The notes beneath the pieces are model-generated. The model was given only the letters and a program-made list of their open reading frames with translations, had not been told where the DNA came from and ran no database searches. A stretch of 64,000 bases of DNA from Marinobacter salarius (GTDB taxonomy: Bacteria > Pseudomonadota > Gammaproteobacteria > Pseudomonadales > Oleiphilaceae), in contig CP007152.1 in assembly GCA_000831005.1 (NCBI GenBank), forward strand, positions 4,030,001-4,094,000. Reading direction: 5' to 3'. A program made the position numbers and the translations under genes. Positions 47,607 to 54,127 of the stretch are shown in pieces; positions within the stretch are counted from its first letter, which is position 1; each line of letters opens with the position of its first letter.

Positions 47607-48566
47607 TCAAGCTCCTTTGGACCAGGAGGTACCAAAGATGTCCTGTGCGATTCGCTCGATTGCTATCCGTTGCTCTGGTTCCGCTTTAGCCAGGAAAGAC
47701 TGATTCAGCGAATAAGACAGAGCATTTGGTGCATTTCGGAAGGCCAGTGCCAATTTTGCCCAGCGACACAGCGTGCGCGTGGACATGGTGATGGTCAGCG
47801 GCGTCGCCGTTTCCTCACCCCCAATGAACAGCTTCCGAATCTGATTCGCTACGCGAACCATCTTCTTACGCAGCTCTTCGGGAAGGTCTGGTGCCTTCTT
47901 TTCAAGGATCGTCAGTTCAACGTCCTCGGTTGGATAGTCCACGTGCACCATCCGGAATCGGTCAAGGAAGGCGATATCAAGCTGGTTTACACCCTGATAC
48001 AGGCCGGTGCTGTCGCCAGAACCAACGCTGTTGCCGTTCACAATGAACCGAAAGTTTTGATGAGCGTGAATCACTTCGCCACCGTTTGTCGCAATGACCA
48101 ACGGGTGTCCTTCGAGGACATCATGCAAAGCGGCAAGCTGACCGGGATCAGCTCGATCGACCTCGTTCAAAATGAACAGGTGTCCATCACGCATGGCAAC
48201 AGAAAGGGGTCCGTAAACGAACTCCATCGTGCCGTTAACCAATTTCCAGGTGCCTACCAAGTCGTCGAACTCCATGCGCGAGTGCGCGGTGAAGCTCTGC
48301 GTCGGCCAGTTAAGTCGTGACGCAACTTGGTAAGGCAAGGTCGTCTTCCCTGCCCCGTAGTGGCCAGAGAAGTAGAGCCCATCGTCGTCGGGATCATCCA
48401 GAAAGTTCAGGATGTCTCGCAGAGTCTCCCGGCGGAAAACGTAGGAATCGTTTCGCTTGGGAATGTAGGGATTGGTGGAATCGGCGAAACCGGCTGTGAT
48501 TACTTCAGCTGGAACGTCGAGGTTAAAGGTGTTGCGAATGGGCAGTGCCTTGTCGCGAACGGTCAT
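47607..48566 (-). CDS. cobS: CobS/MoxR-like AAA+ ATPase
   Basis: The 319-residue ATPase has Walker A GHYGAGKTT (about residues 68-76), Walker B HLFILNEVDRA, sensor 1 FRFIVNGNSVGSGD and the arginine finger region LDRFRMVHVDYP. CobS of cobalt chelatase is the closest named family, but there is no cobalamin gene here. With the VWA protein it forms a MoxR-VWA pair that likely remodels a protein partner. Two leader elements (H6 and L3) precede it. Confidence 0.88.
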   Translation of the reverse strand: MTVRDKALPIRNTFNLDVPAEVITAGFADSTNPYIPKRNDSYVFRRETLRDILNFLDDPDDDGLYFSGHYGAGKTTLPYQVASRLNWPTQSFTAHSRMEFDDLVGTWKLVNGTMEFVYGPLSVAMRDGHLFILNEVDRADPGQLAALHDVLEGHPLVIATNGGEVIHAHQNFRFIVNGNSVGSGDSTGLYQGVNQLDIAFLDRFRMVHVDYPTEDVELTILEKKAPDLPEELRKKMVRVANQIRKLFIGGEETATPLTITMSTRTLCRWAKLALAFRNAPNALSYSLNQSFLAKAEPEQRIAIERIAQDIFGTSWSKGA

Positions 48567-48606
48567 AGAAAGCTCCTTTTCAGTGAGAGTTCACTTATTC
48601 CAGAGC

Positions 48607-48646
48607 GGCATCACACACCAGAAGGTGATGATGGCCTTCTGGCAAG
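48607..48646 (-). promoter_or_regulatory. Nested hairpin leader H6
   Basis: GGCCATCA (48629-48636) pairs with TGATGCC (48607-48613) with one bulge, enclosing CACC-TTCT-GGTG. The upstream GCC-AGAA-GGC uses the same GGC in a competing pairing. It leads the CobS-like gene. Confidence 0.55.
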
Positions 48647-48670
48647 TGAGATTTTTTGAGAGAGGAATTA

Positions 48671-48742
48671 CAGCCGTGGCTGACGTGTCCGTTTCAAATT
48701 CCGGTGTGGACACTTATTTTGTCGTGCAAGCACGATCAAAAT
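48671..48742 (-). promoter_or_regulatory. Long leader motif L, copy 3
   Basis: In RNA order: a hairpin ATTTTGATCGTGC/GCACGACAAAAT (48716-48742), then GTGTCC/GGACAC (48685-48690 with 48708-48713) whose loop ends GAAAC, then CAGC-CACG-GCTG (48671-48682). The order and loop bases match copies 1 and 2 at 52981 and 53737, while the stem bases differ in pairs. Confidence 0.55.
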
Positions 48743-48828
48743 GCTCAAGGGATTACCCGGTGTAGTAACCGCCTTCCATAACACCCTGGTTGGTAGGGCC
48801 CTAGAGAAGGCAGACACGAAAAATGGAA

Positions 48829-48857
48829 CTGTTCCGAGGATAAAGTCCCCGGAACAG
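48829..48857 (-). terminator. Probable terminator after exo
   Basis: CTGTTCCG and CGGAACAG (48829-48836, 48850-48857) form a strong stem just after the exo stop. In the leftward direction TTCCATTTTT follows. It probably separates the exo transcript from the cobS transcript. Confidence 0.5.
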
Positions 48858-48868
48858 CCATTGCTGGT

Positions 48869-49873
48869 TTAGAAGTAAGCCGCTTTGACTGGCGTAATCA
48901 CCTCACTCATGTCGCGGTTGACCAGTTCATCCTCAGAACGAGTGAACCGGACTTCCTCGCGAGAGGGCTTGCGGTAATTCTCCAGCTCGGTGCTCAAATC
49001 CAGGTCAGGAAAGTTTTCCTGAAGGTATTTGAGGTAGTCGACCGATCCCGACTTCTCGAAGCGAGTGACCTTAACGCCGCCGACATCAGCATGGCGAAAA
49101 GGCCCCATCAGGTTGATCAAGGCCTTTTGGACATCTTTCTGGTCTTTTTCAAGAGCCTTAAGCTTGTCCTTCAGAGACTTGATCTGTTCCTGTTGCATTC
49201 GCCAGGCTTCCGCATGAGCTTCCCACTTGAATTTTTCCGTTCCGCTTTCCGGGATGAACCAGTCGCGATCAGGATCCAATTCAGGGGGTTGCCCAGTCTG
49301 GACCAGTTGCCAAAAGTGCTTGGCAGCCTCGATGATTTGGTTTTCCCGTTCGGGAGTTAACCGAATCTCGAAATCCTGGTCCGCACCATCTTCCCGGTAG
49401 AAAATGAGTCGTCCGATGCTCTGGCCGGCCACAGTCAACTGAGCCTGAACCTGAGCCTCATACAGTTTGAAGGCCGTGGACTCGACTCCGTTTGCCTCAA
49501 GGTCATCCCAAACAGTTTTGGAAGGCGCCTTGAATTCGTAGGGTTGGTCCTGTGTGTCCACACCATCAAACGAGGCGCGCAGCACATCCCATTTGGCACA
49601 CTCACCGCACATCGGAAGCAGAAACTCACCGTAGCGGGATTCGGCCAACTGACGTGCTTTATCCTCGAGGGCGACGCCTCGTTGGATGTTCGGGTTGCCT
49701 GAAAGGTCTGGCGGGTTTATCCGTCCGATCTTTTCAGCCCAAAGTTGCCAGGGGGTTTTATAGGGGCTCAGTCCGAGGATCACCGGAATGTCTGTTGCGG
49801 TTATCCCCAGGGCTCGCCATTTCAGCCATTCTTCAGAGCGTTGGTTCAGGTCAACTACAGTCATTTTCGGCAT
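48869..49873 (-). CDS. exo: YqaJ/lambda-type exonuclease
   Basis: The 334-residue nuclease has the lambda-exonuclease fold: GITATDIPVILGLSPYKTPWQLW, GVALEDKARQ, ASFDGVDTQDQPYEFKAPS (aspartate and E-x-K). The second half has a coiled coil (EQIKSLKDKLKALEKDQKDVQ). With Bet it forms a two-component recombinase that resects DNA ends and anneals strands. GGAGATTC precedes ATG 49873. Confidence 0.9.
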   Translation of the reverse strand: MPKMTVVDLNQRSEEWLKWRALGITATDIPVILGLSPYKTPWQLWAEKIGRINPPDLSGNPNIQRGVALEDKARQLAESRYGEFLLPMCGECAKWDVLRASFDGVDTQDQPYEFKAPSKTVWDDLEANGVESTAFKLYEAQVQAQLTVAGQSIGRLIFYREDGADQDFEIRLTPERENQIIEAAKHFWQLVQTGQPPELDPDRDWFIPESGTEKFKWEAHAEAWRMQQEQIKSLKDKLKALEKDQKDVQKALINLMGPFRHADVGGVKVTRFEKSGSVDYLKYLQENFPDLDLSTELENYRKPSREEVRFTRSEDELVNRDMSEVITPVKAAYF

Positions 49874-49890
49874 TACGAATCTCCATAAGA

Positions 49891-49933
49891 GGGGTAATGC
49901 CGCCCAAGGGGTGCATTACCCCATTGGGTTGAG
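49891..49933 (-). promoter_or_regulatory. Nested hairpin leader H7
   Basis: A perfect 10-bp stem GGGGTAATGC/GCATTACCCC (49891-49900, 49913-49922) encloses CCC-TT-GGG. Upstream, AACCCAATGGGG can form CCC-AAT-GGG and compete for the G run. The arm ends 17 bases before the exo ATG, and CCCCTC may also pair with GGAG of the ribosome site. The best example of the set. Confidence 0.65.
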
Positions 49934-49944
49934 AGAGTGAGTGT

Positions 49945-50238
49945 TTAGGCTGTCTGGCTCATGGCCGGAAAGTCTTTGATGTACTGTTCGCAGAGTTCTG
50001 CAAACATCCTCGCGTAGCTTTCGGATGGAAAGTCAGCGACCGGGAATTCCGGATATTGAAATTGAACACCGGGCCGGAGGTGGCCGATGACCGAATAGAA
50101 GTTCGGTCGGCCGTCGTTGCGCTGAGGTTCCGAGTGAGACAGATAAACGGCTTTGACTCGGAAGGAGTCGTAGTCGCGGATCTTCTCCAGGCTATCGAAG
50201 TAGAACATCGTCATCTTTGGTTGAGTTTGAGCGTTCAT
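49945..50238 (-). CDS. Hypothetical protein
   Basis: The 97-residue protein starts MNAQTQPKMTMFYFDSLEKI and has mixed strands and helices. It lies between bet and exo, each gene having its own hairpin leader. GAGGAATAATC precedes ATG 50238. The family was not recognised. Confidence 0.6.
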   Translation of the reverse strand: MNAQTQPKMTMFYFDSLEKIRDYDSFRVKAVYLSHSEPQRNDGRPNFYSVIGHLRPGVQFQYPEFPVADFPSESYARMFAELCEQYIKDFPAMSQTA

Positions 50239-50265
50239 GATTATTCCTCTTGAGTAGAGATGAGA

Positions 50266-50305
50266 GGCATGAACACCCGTGTTGGGGTCCATGCCCCAAG
50301 TGGGT
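50266..50305 (-). promoter_or_regulatory. Nested hairpin leader H8
   Basis: GGCATG (50290-50295 in RNA order) pairs with CATGCC (50266-50271), enclosing ACCCC and GGGT. Upstream ACCC-ACTT-GGGG gives the competing pairing. It leads the 50238 gene. Confidence 0.55.
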
Positions 50306-50312
50306 TTAGGTT

Positions 50313-51268
50313 TTATTGATGTACCGCTGCGGAGGGGACGGGTTGGGCTTTCGCCTTATCCAATTCGTCCAGAGCGTAGGCCAGCTCAGAGGGATCTTTG
50401 ATCCTCTCCACCATGACCTCTTTGCACGCTTCAAAAGCGTTTTGGGTTTTTGCCCGGTCCACCAGATTCTTCACGGTGTTGAGCAATTGGGCCGAGAGTT
50501 CTTCTCTTGGCGGTGGTGCAGGAAGCGCCGAAGGCGTAACCGGCTTGTGCTGGTTTGCCAGGATCGCCAGGCCTTCTCCGTTCTCCTCGTTGAGGATCCT
50601 GAGTGCCTGTGCCATGCGAGGGTTCGAGATTGGCCACCACTTGCTGGCTCGCTTCACGATGCTTTTCAACATCATCTGTTCAGCCCAGTCGACCCAGGGT
50701 CCAAAACCTTTTTTGAAGGCTTCAGAAACGTCCCGAATCTTGTCCATGTCAGCTTTCGACATGGCTTCGACGAGAACGCCCCCGGAAGGTAGCTCTGCGA
50801 TGCAGTAACCACCCCGAATGGACCACGATCCGTTGAGAAGGGATCACAGACGTGATCTGGCTTCTCGGCGGGGCCTTTGTAGGAAAACTGGTCTTTCTCG
50901 TACACCAGTTCAGCCTTGGCCCAACGAATCGCACCGGTTTCAACGCCAATCGCAATCAATCCCCGATAGGAAATATCGAGCATGACCTTGGCGTCTTCAT
51001 TGCGGCGTAGACGACGGGGGACCAAAAACGCCAAGCCCTGGTTGGGATTGAGCGTCAGTCCGACCGCGGCGACGTTGTACATCGCAAGCCGAAGTGATGA
51101 GAGGTTCTTCTTAGCCACATCCAGCAGATAGGAGTTGTTCATCAACTGCTGGGTGGCAAAGATCTGCTCCTGCTTGAAATCCAAACTGGAGCTGTTGAAC
51201 TTATCTTTTGAGGATTCAATGATCTGATGCCATTGAGCGGGTTGTACTGCCTGAGGTGCCTGATTCAT
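50313..51268 (-). pseudogene. bet: Bet/RecT-type single-strand annealing protein, split by a frameshift
   Basis: ATG 51268 (MNQAPQAVQPAQW) follows AAGGACC. The first frame has the Bet core (NLSSLRLAMYNVAAVGLTLNPNQGLAFLVPR, DISYRGLIAIGVETGAI). It breaks in the CCCC at 50812-50815; one more base restores FGGGYCIAELPSGGVLVEAMSKADM and KKGFGPWVDWAEQMMLKSIVKRASKWWP to the stop at 50313. The whole protein has about 318 residues and would anneal single strands with Exo and SSB. Confidence 0.9.
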
Positions 51269-51325
51269 AAAAAGGTCCTTGCGCGTCAAGAATTCCGGGC
51301 GATAATTCCCGGAGAGGTGAGAGAG

Positions 51326-51646
51326 ATGCAGACCAACCATTACATCGTCGATGACGAGGGCAATTTCAGGTTCACATCGGTAGGTCTTGAGGAAGAAGGA
51401 CCGCTGCTGGCCAGAGCCGGCATTAATCCCACATCTATCAAGACGTATGAGGCATATATCCAGGCCAGGAAGACCGCTGGGCCTTACTTTATGGATTACC
51501 TCAGAGACGAAACTGACCGCATGCTGGAAGGTAAGCCGGACACCGTAGAGTGGCAGGCCATCAGATCCATAGCGTTTGGGTCAGATGAAGAGCAGAAAGC
51601 TCTGATTGAAAAGATGAAGCGGAAACGGTCGTTTAAGGCTGTTTAG
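51326..51646 (+). CDS. Small rightward gene inside the leftward module
   Basis: ATG 51326 follows GGTGAGAGAG. The 106 residues (MQTNHYIVDDEGNFRFTSVG, ending KMKRKRSFKAV) look like a compact soluble protein. It lies between bet and the leftward 51633 gene and overlaps the latter end-to-end. It is the only rightward gene of the module, perhaps a regulator acting against the leftward transcript. The family was not recognised. Confidence 0.6.
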   Translation: MQTNHYIVDDEGNFRFTSVGLEEEGPLLARAGINPTSIKTYEAYIQARKTAGPYFMDYLRDETDRMLEGKPDTVEWQAIRSIAFGSDEEQKALIEKMKRKRSFKAV

Positions 51647-51824
51647 CTTCTTTGCGGGCGTTGATTTCCTCGATGATGCGGCTGCGAAGCCACTTCAAAG
51701 ATTTGATCTGTTCCCGATCGGTGAGAAGCACCAGCATTTCCTGAGAATTGCGAAGGTGCGCTTGAAGTTGTTCGTTACTTGCCGTTTCCAGCCAGTAGTA
51801 AACCTCTTTCCTTGAGAACCCCAT
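51633..51824 (-). CDS. Hypothetical small helical protein
   Basis: From ATG 51824 the 63 residues (MGFSRKEVYYWLETASNEQL, basic end EINARKEAKQP) form a helical, charged protein. GGAGACGAC precedes the start. It lies between ssb and bet behind leader H9. Confidence 0.6.
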   Translation of the reverse strand: MGFSRKEVYYWLETASNEQLQAHLRNSQEMLVLLTDREQIKSLKWLRSRIIEEINARKEAKQP

Positions 51825-51845
51825 AATGTCGTCTCCATTGAGAAG

Positions 51846-51886
51846 ATGGGGCTTTCCCGTCAGGGGTATAAGCCCCATTCGGGTTA
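51846..51886 (-). promoter_or_regulatory. Nested hairpin leader H9
   Basis: A perfect 9-bp stem ATGGGGCTT/AAGCCCCAT (51846-51854, 51870-51878) encloses CCCC-TGAC-GGG. Upstream AACCC-GAAT-GGGG is the competing pairing. The arm ends 21 bases before ATG 51824. Confidence 0.62.
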
Positions 51887-51905
51887 AAGGTTAAAAAGCC
51901 GGTTG

Positions 51906-52370
51906 CTAGAACGGGTAGTCGTCGTCAAAGCCATAGGCTTCAACTGGCGGCTGTTCCAGATGCCCAGGCTGACTCTGTGAAGCATGAGCCTGATGTTGGG
52001 GCTGTGGCGTGGGAGCGGCCTGCTGCGAACCATTTTTGGAAAAATACTTCGGCAGCTTGCGCGGGAAATCATTGACCACGATTTCTGTGGTGTAACGATC
52101 TTCGCCGCTCTGGGTTTGCCATTTCCTGGTTCTCAACTCGCCCTCAAGGAACAAGAGATCACCAGGTTCAACGTTCATGCCGATGTGCTCAGCAGTCTTG
52201 TTGAAACTGACGCAACGGTGCCATTCAGTGTTCTCTTTCCATTCGCCAGTTTCCCTGTCCTTGAGAGACTTGGTTGTAGCGATTGAATAAGAAACCACCT
52301 GCAGGCCGTTTGGGGTGGAGCGAACATCTTTTTGACCGAGACGGCCAATGAGCTGTGCTTTGTTGAGCAT
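51906..52370 (-). CDS. ssb: Single-stranded DNA-binding protein
   Basis: The 154-residue protein has the OB fold (MLNKAQLIGRLGQKDVRSTPNGLQVVSYSIAT, WHRCVSFNKTAEHIG, VEGELRTRKWQ-like LEGELRTRKWQTQSGEDRYTTEIVV), a Q-rich linker and the acidic tip DDDYPF that binds partner proteins. It is an element-borne copy next to bet and exo, as in SXT/R391-type elements. Confidence 0.93.
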   Translation of the reverse strand: MLNKAQLIGRLGQKDVRSTPNGLQVVSYSIATTKSLKDRETGEWKENTEWHRCVSFNKTAEHIGMNVEPGDLLFLEGELRTRKWQTQSGEDRYTTEIVVNDFPRKLPKYFSKNGSQQAAPTPQPQHQAHASQSQPGHLEQPPVEAYGFDDDYPF

Positions 52371-52372
52371 GA

Positions 52373-52714
52373 TTATTCCCTCTTGAGCTTAGGTTGAGAG
52401 TATTCAATCTCGACAGGTGCACGCTTGCCGGATTGAAGGAGGTGCTGATTTCTCATGTGCTGAAGTTCTGCAGGAGAATCGATGATTGACCGAATGGTCA
52501 TTTGCTCGGGTTCAGGCTTGTAGAATCGATGGAAAACCCAACGAATCGCGAAGACCATTCCTCGAAGCAAAGCTTTCGTATACAGCGTCAAACGACGTTC
52601 ACACGCTGCGAGAAAACGGTCTCCAGTTTCGAAACCGAGGTCGACCAGGAAAAGAAGAATCCTGCTACCGAACATCAGGACCAGGATTGCAGATAGACCC
52701 AAAACGAGTTCCAT
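52373..52714 (-). CDS. Hypothetical membrane protein
   Basis: The 113-residue protein has one or two hydrophobic segments at the N-terminus (LVLGLSAILVLMFGSRILLFLVDLG) and a basic soluble part. ATG 52714 overlaps the upstream stop, and AAAAGGAGTG precedes it. It is two bases upstream of ssb, so the pair is co-transcribed. Confidence 0.6.
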   Translation of the reverse strand: MELVLGLSAILVLMFGSRILLFLVDLGFETGDRFLAACERRLTLYTKALLRGMVFAIRWVFHRFYKPEPEQMTIRSIIDSPAELQHMRNQHLLQSGKRAPVEIEYSQPKLKRE

Positions 52715-52950
52715 CAAGCACTCCTTTTCTCAGGTGAGAAGACGTACCCGAACTCGGTGTCATAAACCCAAGTCAGATCCTGTCTCAGAGAGGCGTTAAA
52801 GTGCGGCAGTAGCAGCACATTGCCGGCATCAGAAGTGGCAACAACAAAACGCCCTTTGTCCGCTTTTTCTATTGCCTGTTGGATGACTTCATCAACGTGG
52901 GTGACGAATTGAGAGAGATGCCTGTTGGCATCGTGTTCACTTCGATTCAT
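52714..52950 (-). CDS. Hypothetical small protein
   Basis: The 78-residue protein starts MNRSEHDANRHLSQFVTHVD and has a beta-rich middle (RFVVATSDAGNVLLLPHFN). It is the first gene of the ssb transcript and follows leader motif L copy 1. The family was not recognised. Confidence 0.58.
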   Translation of the reverse strand: MNRSEHDANRHLSQFVTHVDEVIQQAIEKADKGRFVVATSDAGNVLLLPHFNASLRQDLTWVYDTEFGYVFSPEKRSA

Positions 52951-52966
52951 GTGAGTGATTCCTTTG

Positions 52967-53061
52967 GAGTGTTAAGCCAATTGCCGTAGCAACCGCGTCC
53001 GTTTCATGGCTAGGTGAGGACGCTGATCAAGTGCCGAGTTCAGTTGAACTGCAGCAACAAG
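52967..53061 (-). promoter_or_regulatory. Long leader motif L, copy 1
   Basis: In RNA order: CTTGTTGCTGC, hairpin AGTTC/GAACT (53037-53050), GGCACTTGATC, stem GCGTCC/GGACGC (52995-53000 with 53018-53023) with GAAAC in the loop, hairpin TTGC-TACG-GCAA (52981-52992), then GGCTTAACACT just before the ribosome site of the 52950 gene. It aligns along its length with copy 2. Confidence 0.65.
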
Positions 53062-53239
53062 ATTCGAGGAATCACAGGAAAAGCATTCAAGTCTGGATCC
53101 GATACGGGTCCAGGCCGCAATGCTCGTGAGGGAGTTGGGAAAGACAGACGCACGAAACCAAGCAGTTGAGTATCAACTGAGGATCATGCGGTCTGTCGGG
53201 GATATGTTCGTAGAAACGAACAGAGTTAAGGCCGTAGGC
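53062..53239 (-). other. Non-coding leader region with further hairpins
   Basis: No gene is seen. In the leftward RNA there are hairpins GTTCG/CGAAC (about 53200), CAGTTGA/TCAACTG (about 53160-53180) and CTGGACCC/GGATCCAG (about 53090-53115). TTTCGTGCGTCTGTC resembles the stretch TTTCGTGTCTGCC upstream of the cobS leader. It may be the 5' part of the same leader. Confidence 0.35.
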
Positions 53240-53377
53240 CTAGAGGTTTTTCTCTTCGCGTTCGACTTCAGCAATCAATAGCTGCTCGTTCTTCGAGTCG
53301 ATGTGGGCCGCTATCAAAACGCTGCTTACTACGACAGCTGCAAAGCACGTCATAAAAATAAGCATGGAAAGCTCCAT
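53240..53377 (-). CDS. 45-residue single-helix membrane protein
   Basis: ATG 53377 follows AAGGAGACGTTAACT. The reading is MELSMLIFMTCFAAVVVSSV, LIAAHIDSKNEQLLIAEVER, EEKNL. One hydrophobic segment is followed by a charged tail. It lies 40 bases after the 53418 gene. No family is known. Confidence 0.6.
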   Translation of the reverse strand: MELSMLIFMTCFAAVVVSSVLIAAHIDSKNEQLLIAEVEREEKNL

Positions 53378-53417
53378 AGTTAACGTCTCCTTGTGAATGT
53401 TGGTGGATTTTTATCCG

Positions 53418-53708
53418 CTATTCAAGTCTTTCAGACCTGTTGGGCGGGTGATCCAGTCGCATTCGGATTCGCTCTACGGATTGCTTGTAGTGAGCAATTT
53501 TGCCAGCGCATATGATATTCAGGCTCACAATAACTGTCGTGAGAACGAGATAGATTGCCAGTCGAAGGAGGTCGCCGTTAATCAGTAACTCCCAAAGAGC
53601 GACAGATGTTGGTGCCATCGAACTTGCGTTGACACTTAACATTGCTGCCCTCCATCGTGCATGAAGTTCAGAGTTTCGAATGAAAAGTTTTTCTTTTGCA
53701 GTAAACAT
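53418..53708 (-). CDS. Hypothetical membrane protein
   Basis: From ATG 53708 (MFTAKEKLFIRNSELHARWR) the 96 residues contain one hydrophobic segment (LLRLAIYLVLTTVIVSLNIICAG) and a basic tail. CCGGAGAAA precedes it, and leader motif L copy 2 lies upstream. The longer open frame is the leader read as protein. Confidence 0.6.
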   Translation of the reverse strand: MFTAKEKLFIRNSELHARWRAAMLSVNASSMAPTSVALWELLINGDLLRLAIYLVLTTVIVSLNIICAGKIAHYKQSVERIRMRLDHPPNRSERLE

Positions 53709-53722
53709 AATTTTCTCCGGTT

Positions 53723-53820
53723 TAGTGTTAAGCCAAATCGCCGTGGCGATCGCATCCGTTTCGTGGCTAGATTGAGGATGCTTATCAGGTGCCGTTGTTC
53801 GGGGAACAAGCAGCAACAAG
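53723..53820 (-). promoter_or_regulatory. Long leader motif L, copy 2
   Basis: In RNA order: CTTGTTGCTGC, hairpin TTGTTC/GAACAA (53795-53809), GGCACCTGATAA, stem GCATCC/GGATGC (53752-53757 with 53776-53781) with GAAAC in the loop, hairpin ATCGC-CACG-GCGAT (53737-53750), GGCTTAACACT. Differences from copy 1 fall in pairs within all three stems. Confidence 0.65.
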
Positions 53821-53829
53821 ATCCGGAGA

Positions 53830-54119
53830 AACCAAAAAGGCGGTCTGCCCTGCCCTGAGAAACTCACAGGCACGGCAAAACACCCTCAGGAAAGGGGTGG
53901 GACTATCAAAGAGGTCTGTTTAATCTGCTTTTGGGTAAAGGTGCGCGGAGGTGCGCGATCTGGAGAGATGGGTCCCGACGAGGCGGTGTGCCGAATGACC
54001 CGGTGAGGCACTATTTGAAAATTACACCAGCCTTGTGCGAGGTACAAGGCAAAATATTGTCTCGACGCCCACAATTCTTGAATTTCTGCGAAATGCAGGC
54101 TGAGGTCGCGAAGCGAACA
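53830..54119. other. Non-coding stretch before the IS element
   Basis: No convincing gene. CCTGAG and CTCAGG (about 53859 and 53884) could pair in the leader of the leftward transcript. GTGCGCGGAGGTGCGC (about 53940-53955) is a short direct repeat. A leftward promoter for the 53708 gene should lie here. Confidence 0.3.
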
Positions 54120-54127
54120 TTCAGCTA

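Noticed and set aside
51269..51310. Nested hairpin in the bet leader
   Set aside because: GAATT/AATTC and CCGGG/CCCGG pair, but the pattern of the other leaders is not clear, so it was left out of the set.
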